NCBI GenBank assembly: GCA_022827625.1
Contig: JAJEIE010000005.1
Location: 1 to 64,000 of the forward strand
DNA length: 64,000 bases
Direction: 5' to 3'
From: Candidatus Poribacteria bacterium
GTDB taxonomy: Bacteria > Poribacteria > WGA-4E > WGA-3G
Both the position numbers and the translations under genes were made by a program. Numbering within the stretch: the first letter of the stretch is position 1; each line of letters opens with the position of its first letter. A model generated the notes under the pieces. The model was not told the DNA's origin. It worked only from the letters and a program-made list of their open reading frames with translations, and did not search any database. This document shows positions 1-8,432 of this stretch, in pieces.

Positions 1-58
1 GGGCCTCAAGCACAACTTCTGCTTTAAACTTAGGTGTGAACTTTCTGCGTTTCGCCAT
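1..58 (-). CDS. IS3-family transposase OrfA, N-terminal fragment
   Basis: The ATG is at 58-56 and the peptide begins MAKRRKFTPKFKAEVVLEA, the usual start of IS3-family OrfA proteins (helix-turn-helix DNA-binding subunit that recognises the IS ends). AAAGGAG lies about 8 nt upstream. Only 19 codons are inside the window, so frame and start are clear but the subgroup cannot be assigned. Confidence 0.75.
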   Translation of the reverse strand, partial: MAKRRKFTPKFKAEVVLEA

Positions 59-140
59 CGGAATGCTCCTTTGAAATATAGATTATCATTGTAGCACAAT
101 CTTATATTAGAGAGTGGTCTAAATTTCCGGTGGCAGTACA
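1..140 (-). mobile_element. Left part of an IS3-family insertion sequence, cut by the window edge
   Basis: Read on the minus strand, the terminus starts TGTACTGCCACCGGAAATTT at position 140, which resembles IS3/IS150-type terminal inverted repeats. About 80 nt further in, an orfA start follows with a good AAAGGAG ribosome site. The open frame of the neighbouring methylase stops looking like a methylase exactly at this point, so I place the insertion junction at 140/141. The rest of the element, the second inverted repeat and the target duplication lie outside the window. Confidence 0.75.
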
Positions 141-1596
141 GCCAATTACTGTCTCCTGTCCGTTCATTCCAACGCTCATAATCCAGTGTATTGAGTTCCA
201 GCACGTTTGATTTCCCGTCACCAGCGATTAAGTTCAGTGTTCGGGCAACTCTGACTGTTTTTTCATCAAAATCAATGCCAAACACTCTTAGAATATCCTC
301 TTTATATTCATCTGGTATTTCTGTGTTTGTAAAAAGATTACCGGTAAGTTTGAAAATAGTATGCACAGGAAATCCACAACTCCCCGCAGCCGTGTCAATC
401 ATATATTCCCCGCGCTTTGGATTTAGCATTAGCACAGCCATATCAATAACGTGACGTGGCGTAAAGTATTGCCCTTTTTCACCTTTTGCTGATTTATTAA
501 CAAGATATTCAAATGCCTCGTCTAAAATAATGAGATTTGAGTTGAATAACTTGACATCTTGTAAACTGGAAACACATATCGCTAAATGGCTATCTGTAAG
601 TTCAAACTTTGCTCCATTGGAAAAAACACCTTGCCATAAATCCATTGCTTTTTCAAGAAGTTCCTGAATCTTCTCTTTAAGTTCAGACTCGCTTTGTCCT
701 GTATTTCTGAACTTCATTACTCTAAAAGTATCATTGGGAATATCAACTATATCAACATTCTCGCCTTGGCGGCGTTCAATATACTCTTTATCCCTACGGC
801 TTTCGTATTCATCATAGAGTTTTGTAAAGATAAGCTTAAAAACTTCTTCAAAAACATCTACTCCGGCATTGGCAAGCACTTCGTCTTCAAGTTCCAAGAT
901 AACTTCTTTCAAGGTCTTGCGTTCTTGAGTCAATTTATCCTTGAGGATAAGTTCTTTAATTGTAAATCGTTCCTTGAGTATATCTTCCAATTTATGGTCT
1001 GCATCAGGGATATTAGGAATATCCTCAAAATAATTAGGAGGTTTGCGGTGGTAGTAAGAAATTTGTTCACCATTTGTCCAGACTCCCATAGGTGCACCTG
1101 TTGCGTTACAATAGGAACGTAACTGATCCTTGCCATCTTTGAGATTAGGCTTTTTTACTTCAATGACAATATCTATAGCATCAGATTTCTTATCATTTAA
1201 TATGACAATATCAGCACGCTTCTTTTGCCGACCTATAGAAATTGTATGTTCAACCTTCAGCCGTTTTTTAGAATAGCGGTATTTATCCTCATTCATGAGT
1301 TGTCTTAAATAAAGTTGACGGATAAGTTCCTCTGGTTTTAAATTGATTCGTCTCTCCTGAATAGGACAGTAAACTAAATACTTTCTCTTGCCTTCTTGCT
1401 GAATTTCATATTCAGTTTCAGACTCGGTGAACATTGCAATTTGATTCGTTTTCTCTATATCATCACCTTCTTGTATAAAAACGTCTTTGCCGAAATTTTG
1501 AAGTTCATCGTCACTGAATAAAGCACAGCTATAGTTGCTATCTCTTATGACTTCTGCAATAACTTCCCTGATATTTAGCGTGACTTTTTTATTCAC
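141..1596 (-). pseudogene. N6-adenine DNA methylase with HsdR-like nuclease domain, truncated by the IS3 element
   Basis: Continuous frame from GTG 1596-1594 to the IS3 junction, about 484 residues. Residues 75-180 resemble the HsdR N-terminal PD-(D/E)XK nuclease fold, with RADIVIL (D129) and DIVIEVKKP (E146, K148). Residues 370-410 carry the HsdM-type SAM region, GQYFTPRHVI followed by DTAAGSCGFP (motif I). The catalytic NPPF/NPPY motif would come next and is lost, because IS3 sequence starts at 140. It therefore resembles single-chain nuclease-methylase restriction enzymes but should be dead for methylation. The start overlaps the end of the upstream transposase gene by 8 nt, and its ribosome site (AAGGAG) lies inside that gene. 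Because the frame runs off the window it is easily overlooked. Confidence 0.8.
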
Positions 1597-2512
1597 TATA
1601 ATTGTTCTCCTTCGGTAGTATCATGCTCTGTCTAATAAATTTCCAAAAGATAGTTTCACGGTGTCGGTTGTTATAGACATAACACCTTTCAGCAACGTAA
1701 AGCGGTGTATATTCCACAGAATAATGGTGGTGCTGTCCATACCAAGCACGCTTCAGTAGTGACCAAAAGCCTTCAATGGTGTTTGTATGGGTATCACCGT
1801 CAACAAACTGGACTTGGTGATTGATAACTTCGTGCTTCATTTGACTGCTAAGTGCATTATAGGCGTGGTATTCGTCCGTCATAAGTTCGGATTCTCTAAC
1901 ATTCACGACTCTACGGATAAACTCAAGGATAGCACGTCCGGTAAGTCCCTTAGCAACTTCGGCAACGACTTGACCGCCACGCTCTACTGCTCCGATAACG
2001 GCTGTTTTATCCGTGCCACGTCCGCGTTTAGAAGGCTCAAAATCTTCACGCTTATTCGGCTTACGAGGTTTACCGCCAATATAGGTTTCGTCGGCTTCTA
2101 TAATGCCTTGTAAGACGATAGGGTTCGTTTTATTCGCCATTTCAGCACGGATACGCGTTAGTATATACCAAGCTGTCTTTTGATTCAACTGCAAATCACG
2201 GGAAAGTTGGTAGCTGGATAAGGACTTTTTAGCATTCAAGATAAGAGCAATTGCGACAAACCATTTTTGAAGCGGTATTTTCGTGCCGTGAAAGACTGTG
2301 CCACAGGTTACTTTGAAACTTGCTTGGCAAGCATGACAATTATAGCGTCCGGTGCGTCCTGTTTTGTCTTTCTCTTGCGTTTCATTCTTATGTGCTACCT
2401 CTATACTACCACAATGCGGACAAACGGGCTTATTTCCCCAACGTATGCGTTCCAGATGGGCAATACATGCCTCTTGGTCGGGAAAACGCTCCATAACCTC
2501 TATGAGATTCAT
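1589..2512 (-). CDS. IS1595-family (ISXO2-like) transposase
   Basis: 307 residues, apparently intact. It has an N-terminal zinc ribbon (CPHC near residue 31, CHAC near 59) and then the ISXO2-like DDE domain with EADETYIGG, TDEYHAYN and NTIEGFWSLLKR, giving the D, D, N/E catalytic residues expected of IS1595 enzymes. It would cut and join the element's ends. The ATG at 2512 has AAAGGAG six bases upstream, but that site is one arm of a 9-bp hairpin (2517-2542), suggesting the message is normally poorly translated. The stop codon lies inside the start region of the N6 methylase, so the two genes are overlapping and co-oriented. Confidence 0.9.
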   Translation of the reverse strand: MNLIEVMERFPDQEACIAHLERIRWGNKPVCPHCGSIEVAHKNETQEKDKTGRTGRYNCHACQASFKVTCGTVFHGTKIPLQKWFVAIALILNAKKSLSSYQLSRDLQLNQKTAWYILTRIRAEMANKTNPIVLQGIIEADETYIGGKPRKPNKREDFEPSKRGRGTDKTAVIGAVERGGQVVAEVAKGLTGRAILEFIRRVVNVRESELMTDEYHAYNALSSQMKHEVINHQVQFVDGDTHTNTIEGFWSLLKRAWYGQHHHYSVEYTPLYVAERCYVYNNRHRETIFWKFIRQSMILPKENNYSE

Positions 2513-2516
2513 AAAA

Positions 2517-2542
2517 AACTCCTTTGTGTTTCAAAAGGAGTT
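2517..2542 (-). promoter_or_regulatory. Hairpin that buries the transposase ribosome-binding site
   Basis: AACTCCTTT (2517-2525) and AAAGGAGTT (2534-2542) form a perfect 9-bp stem with an 8-nt loop. On the minus strand the 3' arm contains the AAAGGAG ribosome site and is followed by TTTTTT directly before the ATG, so the same hairpin could also act as a terminator. The segment GAGTTGCT (2539-2546) has a perfect partner, AGCAACTC, at 2595-2602, giving an alternative pairing that would free the ribosome site. RBS masking is a known way for IS elements to limit transposition after read-in transcription. The switch itself is inference. Confidence 0.55.
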
Positions 2543-2618
2543 GCTTTTTTCTGCTTAATTTTGATATAATACAAAATACCTACTACAGGAAAATAGCAAC
2601 TCAATTTTTCTGTATCGT

Positions 2619-2642
2619 ATAGGGAGGTTGCCGCCTCCCTAT
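2619..2642. terminator. Hairpin, possible bidirectional terminator
   Basis: ATAGGGAGG (2619-2627) pairs with CCTCCCTAT (2634-2642) around a 6-nt loop. It is GC-rich but lacks a clean T-run on either side, so it may instead be part of the IS1595 end. Confidence 0.4.
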
Positions 2643-2865
2643 TAACTCACTTATATTATATCAAATTATAGTGTCTTAAATCAAGCAAAAAGTCAATAAA
2701 ATCAAGGGTTTATGGCACTTTTTCAAGAACTTTTTTCAAGCCCAAAACTACTTATTGCGTTAAATTATAGCATATCTTCAACGATTTCTCAAATTAAAGA
2801 ATAGAGACTTTATGGTGAATCAGGAAGTTGATAACGGAGGTTGGTGACTGACGTTATATACAGAT

Positions 2866-3786
2866 ATGACTATGCGATCAACAAACCAAACCCTCACTGC
2901 GATTGAAGGCATTACGGTCGGTCATGCCATGAATACAGCTGCCCGAACGGGTTGTACGGTTATCCTCTGCCCTGCGGGTGCAACTGCTGGCGTTGATGTA
3001 CGGGGTGCGGCACCCGGCACACGTGAAACAGATGCACTCCGTTCGGGACGTTTAGTCCAGAAAGCACACGCCGTGTTACTCACAGGGGGTAGTGCCTTTG
3101 GATTGGATGCTGCAGGTGGAGTTGTCCAATATCTTGAGGAAAGGAACGTGGGTTTTCCAGCAGGACCCGTTCGGGTGCCGATTGTTCCAGCAGCTGTTAT
3201 TTTTGATTTGCGTGTTGGCGATGCGAAGGTACGTCCGGATCGGGAAATGGGGTATCAGGCGTGTCAGAACGCTACCGATGCACCTGTCGAAATGGGGGCT
3301 ATCGGGGCAGGGACGGGTGCCACTGTTGGGAAGGGTCCGGGTGTCACGCCTGCTCCGGGGGGTGTTGGTTCGGCGTGTGTCTGTCTCGATTCTGGGTTGA
3401 TTGTCGCTGCGATTACGGTTGTCAACGCACTTGGGAATGTTGTAGATCCGACAACAGGGGAAATCCTCGCAGGTGGTACGGAAAATGGCAACCTCGTGGA
3501 CATCACTGAACGGCTGTTAGATGCGAATAATATAGTTCGCGGAACAAATACGACTATCGGTGTTGTGGCAACGAATGCAACGCTCACCCCCGCCGAAGTG
3601 AATCGGGTTGCTGAGGTGGCGCATGACGGGATGGCGCGTGCGATTCGTCCGGCACATACGATGTTCGATGGCGATACCCTCTTTGCTCTCGCTACGGGAG
3701 CGCATACTGGCAGCAGCATGAATACTGTCGGCATTTTAGCTGCAGAAGTTGTGGCGGAGGCAATTGTTAACGCCGTGACTGCCTAA
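2866..3786 (+). CDS. P1-family (S58) peptidase, DmpA/aminopeptidase-like
   Basis: 306 residues, full length for the family. P1/DmpA proteins are Ntn-type hydrolases that cut themselves into two chains and then act as aminopeptidases or D-esterases on short peptides. The family landmarks are RGAAPGTRETD (46-56), LTGGSAFGLDAA (72-83), GAGTGATVGK (147-156) and NTTIGVVATNA (228-238). Self-cleavage is expected between N228 and T229, making T229 the N-terminal nucleophile. There is no signal peptide, so it is probably cytoplasmic. ATG occurs at 2866 and again at 2872, and no good ribosome site precedes either. The stop overlaps the convergent phosphatase gene by 4 nt. Confidence 0.88.
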   Translation: MTMRSTNQTLTAIEGITVGHAMNTAARTGCTVILCPAGATAGVDVRGAAPGTRETDALRSGRLVQKAHAVLLTGGSAFGLDAAGGVVQYLEERNVGFPAGPVRVPIVPAAVIFDLRVGDAKVRPDREMGYQACQNATDAPVEMGAIGAGTGATVGKGPGVTPAPGGVGSACVCLDSGLIVAAITVVNALGNVVDPTTGEILAGGTENGNLVDITERLLDANNIVRGTNTTIGVVATNATLTPAEVNRVAEVAHDGMARAIRPAHTMFDGDTLFALATGAHTGSSMNTVGILAAEVVAEAIVNAVTA

Positions 3787-5186
3787 ATCGGTTGTCCTTG
3801 CATTGCTTCAGGGATGTCTATACCAAATTCCTGTAGGACGGTGGGTGCGATGTCATATATACTTTTAGTGGGAACGTTTCCGATGTGTCGCGACTCGGAA
3901 GTCGCTCCTACAGAAGAACCTGATGCGGACTTAAGTATGAAGAGCCCCATCTCTGCGTGATTGCAGTCGTCAGGACCGGTGTCATTCTCGTAGGTATAGA
4001 TGCTGTTGTATCCGACGCTTCCCACTGAACGCCAGAAGAGATCACCGAAATAAACAATAAGATCCGGTGGAATGTTTCGACATTCCCGATAAACTGCTTC
4101 GGGCTTGAAAACGCGTGTGCCGATGTTGCGTCCTTCTTCGTCTACGATCGCTTCGAGTTGCGCCTTCAGTTCATGACGGATGCTCTCATAATCCCGTGCG
4201 GTGACGATCCCGTGCGGTTCCCTACCTTCAACGTTTATGAAGATTCGTGCATAGTACCCACCTTCTCCCCATGCCTTTGTATTTTTCCAGTCTACTAAAT
4301 CTGAAGACCACCGTGTAATCCCTTGCGGTTCGGTTTTAAGCGTCAGGTAGCCGTGCTGTTTGAGCCATTCGTTGACGCAAATACCACCGTCCATCCGTTT
4401 CGCGCCGTGGTCGGAGACAACCATGATCGTGGTGTTTTCGTCTACACAGGCTAACGTCTCTCCGAGTTCGGTATCAAGAGTGCGATAGTAGTTCCGCATC
4501 GTCTCCGAAAAGGGCGAGTTAGGTTCATATTCTCGGTGTGTTTTATCCCAAAACCGCCAGAAAGCGTGGTGGAGCCGATCAGACCCCATTTCAACCATGG
4601 TGAAGAAATCCCAATCCTTTGTCTCCAGCAGATGACGTGCAAGTTTGAAGCGTTCAGTGGTCATTTTGAGGAGTTGTTGTTCCAATTCGGCGCGCCGATC
4701 CGTTCGGAAATTGGGGATGTCAATCATATAATCGCTGGCGACCTGATTGATTTCCCGCGTCAGTCGTCTCGGAAAGGTCCAGTGGGTATTGCGGTTGGGT
4801 GTCAGGAAGCTCGTGACCATCCATCCTTGAAACGGTCTGGCGGGATAAGTGAGCGGTACTCCCAAAACGACAGATTTCTTTTTCGCCTGTCCTAATAGGT
4901 CCCAGAGGGTTGGGACTTTTATGGCGTGTGCGTTGGCGATAGCCAGAGAATCGTAGGAATAATCCTTGCGGTTGCGGAATCCGTAGACACCGAGTTCGCC
5001 GGGGTCCCTGCTCGTCATCATACACATCCACGCAGGCACAGTGATAGGGGGGATCGTGCTTTCCAATTCACCATAGATGCCTTCTGCCATCAAACGACGC
5101 GTATTGGGCATATCGTCTTTGAATGCGTCGAAGACGAGTTCGGGTGCAGCACAATCCCAACCGATAATAAGGACACGTTTTTTCAT
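3783..5186 (-). CDS. Alkaline-phosphatase-superfamily phosphodiesterase/pyrophosphatase-like hydrolase
   Basis: 467 residues without a signal peptide. Metal-site and nucleophile motifs of type I phosphodiesterase/nucleotide pyrophosphatases are present: GWDCAAPE (D11), ITVPAWM (T49 as nucleophile), MGSDRLHHAFW, VVSDHGAKR and DCNHAEMG. It probably hydrolyses a phosphodiester or phosphomonoester, but the substrate cannot be told. About residues 423-434 are encoded by a dispersed palindromic repeat (3889-3913) that reads through in frame between FILKS and NVPTKSIYD, so the C-terminal region carries an inserted loop. No clear ribosome site precedes the ATG. It converges on the P1 peptidase gene. 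Confidence 0.85.
   Translation of the reverse strand: MKKRVLIIGWDCAAPELVFDAFKDDMPNTRRLMAEGIYGELESTIPPITVPAWMCMMTSRDPGELGVYGFRNRKDYSYDSLAIANAHAIKVPTLWDLLGQAKKKSVVLGVPLTYPARPFQGWMVTSFLTPNRNTHWTFPRRLTREINQVASDYMIDIPNFRTDRRAELEQQLLKMTTERFKLARHLLETKDWDFFTMVEMGSDRLHHAFWRFWDKTHREYEPNSPFSETMRNYYRTLDTELGETLACVDENTTIMVVSDHGAKRMDGGICVNEWLKQHGYLTLKTEPQGITRWSSDLVDWKNTKAWGEGGYYARIFINVEGREPHGIVTARDYESIRHELKAQLEAIVDEEGRNIGTRVFKPEAVYRECRNIPPDLIVYFGDLFWRSVGSVGYNSIYTYENDTGPDDCNHAEMGLFILKSASGSSVGATSESRHIGNVPTKSIYDIAPTVLQEFGIDIPEAMQGQPI
3889..3913 (+). repeat. CTAC-tailed palindromic repeat inside a coding region
   Basis: GCGACT (3890-3895), CGGA loop, AGTCGC (3900-3905), then TCCTACAG. It has the stem-loop-stem-CTAC architecture of the repeats listed elsewhere in this window. 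Here it lies within the phosphatase gene and keeps that frame open. Confidence 0.7.
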
Positions 5187-5244
5187 ATTTTTAGGCTTTG
5201 CGATAACCTGTTTGCAAAGCAGGCTGCGTAAGTCCTACGTATAA

Positions 5245-6744
5245 TTAGAATGTCCAAGCAAATGATGCCCGCGCTTCAACCATCTGTAGTGTAAACGGCG
5301 TTTGCGCGATGTCGAGAGCCTTGTAGCCCGGAATGCCAAGTGTTCCCCAAATGGAGCGATGACCAACATAGAGAGCAACATTCCCTTTATGATCCAAAAA
5401 ATGTTTCTGATAACCAATACCAATGCTTCCCTTATTAATAGTAGCATCTTCATGTCTGCTATGTCCATAGATTCCGGTAATGGATAGGGTTTGGGTGATG
5501 GCGTGTTGAATTCCGAGTTGGGCAACCGTGGCTCGCTGCTGCAAGAACCTTGAGCTTAAGCCGAATGGATTTGTGGCAGCGCCGGTGGTAAACGCAATTT
5601 TGGTTTTATGCTTGCTGAAGACAAGCCCAATCTCTCTTTTGTCGCTTTCGATACTGTGAAAGAGATCAAATCCTTCTTTCTTAGCGGTGGTCACTGCTTT
5701 TTCAAGCGCAACATCTTCTGGCAAGCAGAACGCCAAAGACTGTTCCAACCGCTTCACTGCCCTACCCCAGATAATAGGATGATGGACATTGATGAGCCCC
5801 CATCCGAACTCCTCATCGACACCGGGCTCTCCGATGTCAATTGCGGTTTCCTGCATTATCTCAAGTACCGCTTCAGTAGTGTTCCACAGCTGACGCAAGT
5901 AAAAAGCAAACGCCGCCACATGCGCGGAAGCCTCGGCAGTCCCGAATGCGTATGTTTTTTTACCCCAACGCATAGATCTGTTTTGCGCAAGCACCGTGAA
6001 GCCGTATTCCTTCAAATCACCGAAACTCGCAACCAAAGGATGGTGTATATATTCAGCAGTGGCGTTTTCATACACTGTTCTTAAGTCCTTCTTATTCCTC
6101 TGGTTCCCTGCCCATTCCGCGAAATCTTCAAAAGTTGAAGGTCTCTTTATGGCATAAGTCGCCATAATTGCATGACCACTCTGAAATAGTTGTTCAACCT
6201 CTTGATACGTTCTTCTTCTTGCCCATTTTTCGTTCGGTCTGCTACCCCAATAGGGATCGTCTGAACGATATATATCAACATGGGGCAGGACCCCAAGGTT
6301 TCCTGCTGCGTAGACAACAAGCATGTCTAAACTTTTCAACGCTTGTATCTTACCTTCCCTCTCAGCAGATATAGCGGTATGATGCCAATAGCTCGGTGCG
6401 TGGATAACACGCACACTATTCTTTTCCATCTCTTTTTCGTAATAGCCAGATGCCCACCCCTGTTTTTTTATTTTAATCCCTGCAACTTTTTTTGCTTCTC
6501 GCACACCTTCAAATGCTATGATGTTGTTCCTTGGAACTGATTGCTTTAACGTAAACAACATTCTTTCCTCATGCGTTGAGGCATCAGGAGAATCGTGCAA
6601 AAAAATCTTTCCATGAAAACCGCCGCTGCGTTTCAACAAAATGGAAAGACCTTTTTGTCCGGGAAAAACCTCTTCTTGAGCACTAATATCTTCAGTCAAA
6701 GAGAAACAAACAACAGCGAGAATCAATAACACCCAAAACTTCAT
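5245..6744 (-). CDS. Subtilase-like protein with C-terminal barrel, catalytic Ser replaced by Ala
   Basis: 499 residues from ATG 6744 (GGAGGG upstream; a longer frame starts with TTG and is less likely). The signal peptide is MKFWVLLILAVVCFSLTEDISA. The S8 fold is visible as VVYAAGN (oxyanion N149), the serine-loop GTAEASAHVAAFAFYL (268-283) and AIDIGEPGVDEEFGWGLINV. In the serine loop the normal GTS reads GTA, so A270 replaces the nucleophile and the DHG histidine motif is changed to THE (H58). Residues about 385-499 look like beta-hairpins ending in aromatic-alternating VEARASFAWTF, as in outer-membrane or autotransporter barrels. It is a tandem paralogue of the next gene and probably a non-catalytic copy. 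Role unknown. Confidence 0.75.
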   Translation of the reverse strand: MKFWVLLILAVVCFSLTEDISAQEEVFPGQKGLSILLKRSGGFHGKIFLHDSPDASTHEERMLFTLKQSVPRNNIIAFEGVREAKKVAGIKIKKQGWASGYYEKEMEKNSVRVIHAPSYWHHTAISAEREGKIQALKSLDMLVVYAAGNLGVLPHVDIYRSDDPYWGSRPNEKWARRRTYQEVEQLFQSGHAIMATYAIKRPSTFEDFAEWAGNQRNKKDLRTVYENATAEYIHHPLVASFGDLKEYGFTVLAQNRSMRWGKKTYAFGTAEASAHVAAFAFYLRQLWNTTEAVLEIMQETAIDIGEPGVDEEFGWGLINVHHPIIWGRAVKRLEQSLAFCLPEDVALEKAVTTAKKEGFDLFHSIESDKREIGLVFSKHKTKIAFTTGAATNPFGLSSRFLQQRATVAQLGIQHAITQTLSITGIYGHSRHEDATINKGSIGIGYQKHFLDHKGNVALYVGHRSIWGTLGIPGYKALDIAQTPFTLQMVEARASFAWTF

Positions 6745-6850
6745 TAAAAAAATCCCTCCAAATAGCAAAACTTTCTATTATAGCGAATTCCGTGCCCGCA
6801 AACTATGGTAAAGCTTACAATTAAGGAGACACCTGCTTCTTAGCAAACAA

Positions 6851-6878
6851 CGGTTTGTAGTAGTGCGATTCATCGCAC
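6851..6878 (-). repeat. CTAC-tailed palindromic repeat, GTGCGAT type
   Basis: On the minus strand: GTGCGAT, loop GA, ATCGCAC, then TACTACAAACCG. The + strand arms are 6863-6869 and 6872-6878. Nearly identical copies lie at 13631-13652 and 34206-34232. It sits between the two subtilase genes, in the leader of the downstream one. Confidence 0.75.
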
Positions 6879-6935
6879 GTTCTGCTAAAGGGTGCCCAGA
6901 TATTTTTAGACTTCACTATAAATGAAAATGATGAA

Positions 6936-8432
6936 TTAGAAAAGCCAACTCAACGATGCCCGCGCCTCAACCATTCGCATCGTAAACGGTGTTTGCGCGA
7001 TAGCAAGTGCTCTATAACCGAGAAAACCAATGGATCCCCAGACGGATCTATGACCAACATACAAGGACAGATTGCCGCTGCTATCAGAAAAGTGTTTTTG
7101 GTAAGCAGCACCGATGCTTCCCTTATTGACACTGAAATCTTCATGCTTGCTACGTCCATATATTCCGACAACAGAGATGCTCTCTGTGAGGCGATGCCGA
7201 ACACCGACTTGTGTGATCGTGCTTTGCTGTTGCAAGAATTGTGAGCTCAAACCAAATGGACTCACAGCAGCCCCTGTGGCGAATGCCATTGTCGTTTCAT
7301 TTGCCCTGAACGTAAGACCGATTTCTTTTTTCCCACTGTCGATATGGTGAAATACATCAAGATTTTCTTTCGCGGCAGTTACTGTCTGCTCAAAAGCGAC
7401 ATCTTCCAGTAAGCAGAACTGCAAGGACTCTTCCAATCTCTTCGCCGCCCTGTTCCAGATTATGGGGTGGTTGGCGTTGATAAGACCCCATCCGAATTCT
7501 TCATCAACACCAGACTCGCCGATGTCAATAGCGGTTTTTTGCATCACCTCAAGAACTTCCGCCGTGGTGTCCCAAAGCTGGTACAGGTAGAACGCGAATG
7601 CCGCCACATGCGCAGAAGCGACGGAAGTTCCCGGATTCCAATCGCCAAAAAGGACTGTGAAGCCGTACTCCTTTAAGTCACCAAAACGAACATTCAAGGG
7701 GTGACGGATATATTCACCGGAATTTTGGTACACACGTTTGAGATCTTCTTCGCTTCTTTTGCCGTAGGCAAGATGAGCAAACTCGCTCAGTGTCTCCGGC
7801 TTCTTTACGACATGTGCCGCCATAATGGCGTGGCCACTCTGAAAGAATTGTTTTATCTCATGGTATTCCGCTACTTTTGCCGTTATCCTGCCAAAGTCAA
7901 CTTTACTGCCCCAGTAGGGATCACCCGGCTGGTATATATCAAGATGAGGACCTGAACTAAAATTTCCTGCCCCACATACAATGAGGATGTCATGGTTTTT
8001 CAATATTTGCGCTATGCCTTCTCTGGAAGAAGTCCCGGGTGAACCGGCCATGTGGTAATTCACAGTTGGCATATGAATCACCCGCACAGAACCTCCATCT
8101 TCAAGCTTTTTTCTTTCTTCCTTGTCGTAAAAACCGGGAGAAAAGTTCGGATCCGGTTTCCCTGCCTGAAGCGGCGCTTGACGGAAGAAATACACATCTT
8201 CATGTGTTAGAATACTCTCCCTTGGAACTGATTTGGTCAGCATAGACAGCATGTTCTTTCCGTGATCGCCATTCGGACTGTCATGCAAGAACAGCTTTCC
8301 TTTAAAACCTCCGGCTGCATTCAGCAGTACGGAAAGCGGAGATTGTCCGAAAAATATTTCTTCTTGCTGCCCATTCGCATTCGCAACAGAGCAGGTGGCA
8401 GCAAATACTACCAGCAATGCTAAAAATCGCAT
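6936..8432 (-). CDS. Subtilase-like (S8) protein with C-terminal barrel, catalytic Ser present
   Basis: 498 residues from ATG 8432 (AGGAGG 8 nt upstream). The signal peptide is MRFLALLVVFAATCSVANA. It has the same architecture as the neighbouring gene (5245-6744) and is clearly a tandem duplicate. GTSVASAHVAAFAFYL keeps the nucleophile S270, DHGKN keeps H57 in a normal HG context and GAGN supplies the oxyanion Asn (N157). The acidic member may be D51 or D56, unusually close to the histidine (subtilisins have about 30 residues between them), so activity is not certain. The C-terminus VEARASLSWLF resembles an outer-membrane barrel end. A secreted or surface-exposed, possibly autoprocessing, peptidase is likely. 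Confidence 0.78.
   Translation of the reverse strand: MRFLALLVVFAATCSVANANGQQEEIFFGQSPLSVLLNAAGGFKGKLFLHDSPNGDHGKNMLSMLTKSVPRESILTHEDVYFFRQAPLQAGKPDPNFSPGFYDKEERKKLEDGGSVRVIHMPTVNYHMAGSPGTSSREGIAQILKNHDILIVCGAGNFSSGPHLDIYQPGDPYWGSKVDFGRITAKVAEYHEIKQFFQSGHAIMAAHVVKKPETLSEFAHLAYGKRSEEDLKRVYQNSGEYIRHPLNVRFGDLKEYGFTVLFGDWNPGTSVASAHVAAFAFYLYQLWDTTAEVLEVMQKTAIDIGESGVDEEFGWGLINANHPIIWNRAAKRLEESLQFCLLEDVAFEQTVTAAKENLDVFHHIDSGKKEIGLTFRANETTMAFATGAAVSPFGLSSQFLQQQSTITQVGVRHRLTESISVVGIYGRSKHEDFSVNKGSIGAAYQKHFSDSSGNLSLYVGHRSVWGSIGFLGYRALAIAQTPFTMRMVEARASLSWLF

Larger units (their letters stand above)
2513..2865. other. Gene-free leader of the IS1595 element and spacer
   Basis: Contains the RBS-masking hairpin, an AT-rich segment (2555-2600) that could hold the transposase promoter, and a terminator-like hairpin at 2619-2642. 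The remainder (2645-2840) is AT-rich, consistent with the outer flank of an inserted element. I could not define the outer inverted repeat because the partner end is missing. GGAGG at 2836-2840 is too far from the next start to serve it. Confidence 0.5.

Noticed and set aside
3264-3734. Long minus-strand frame opposite the P1 peptidase
   Set aside because: It is the antisense of a recognised gene, low-complexity in composition and without ribosome site.
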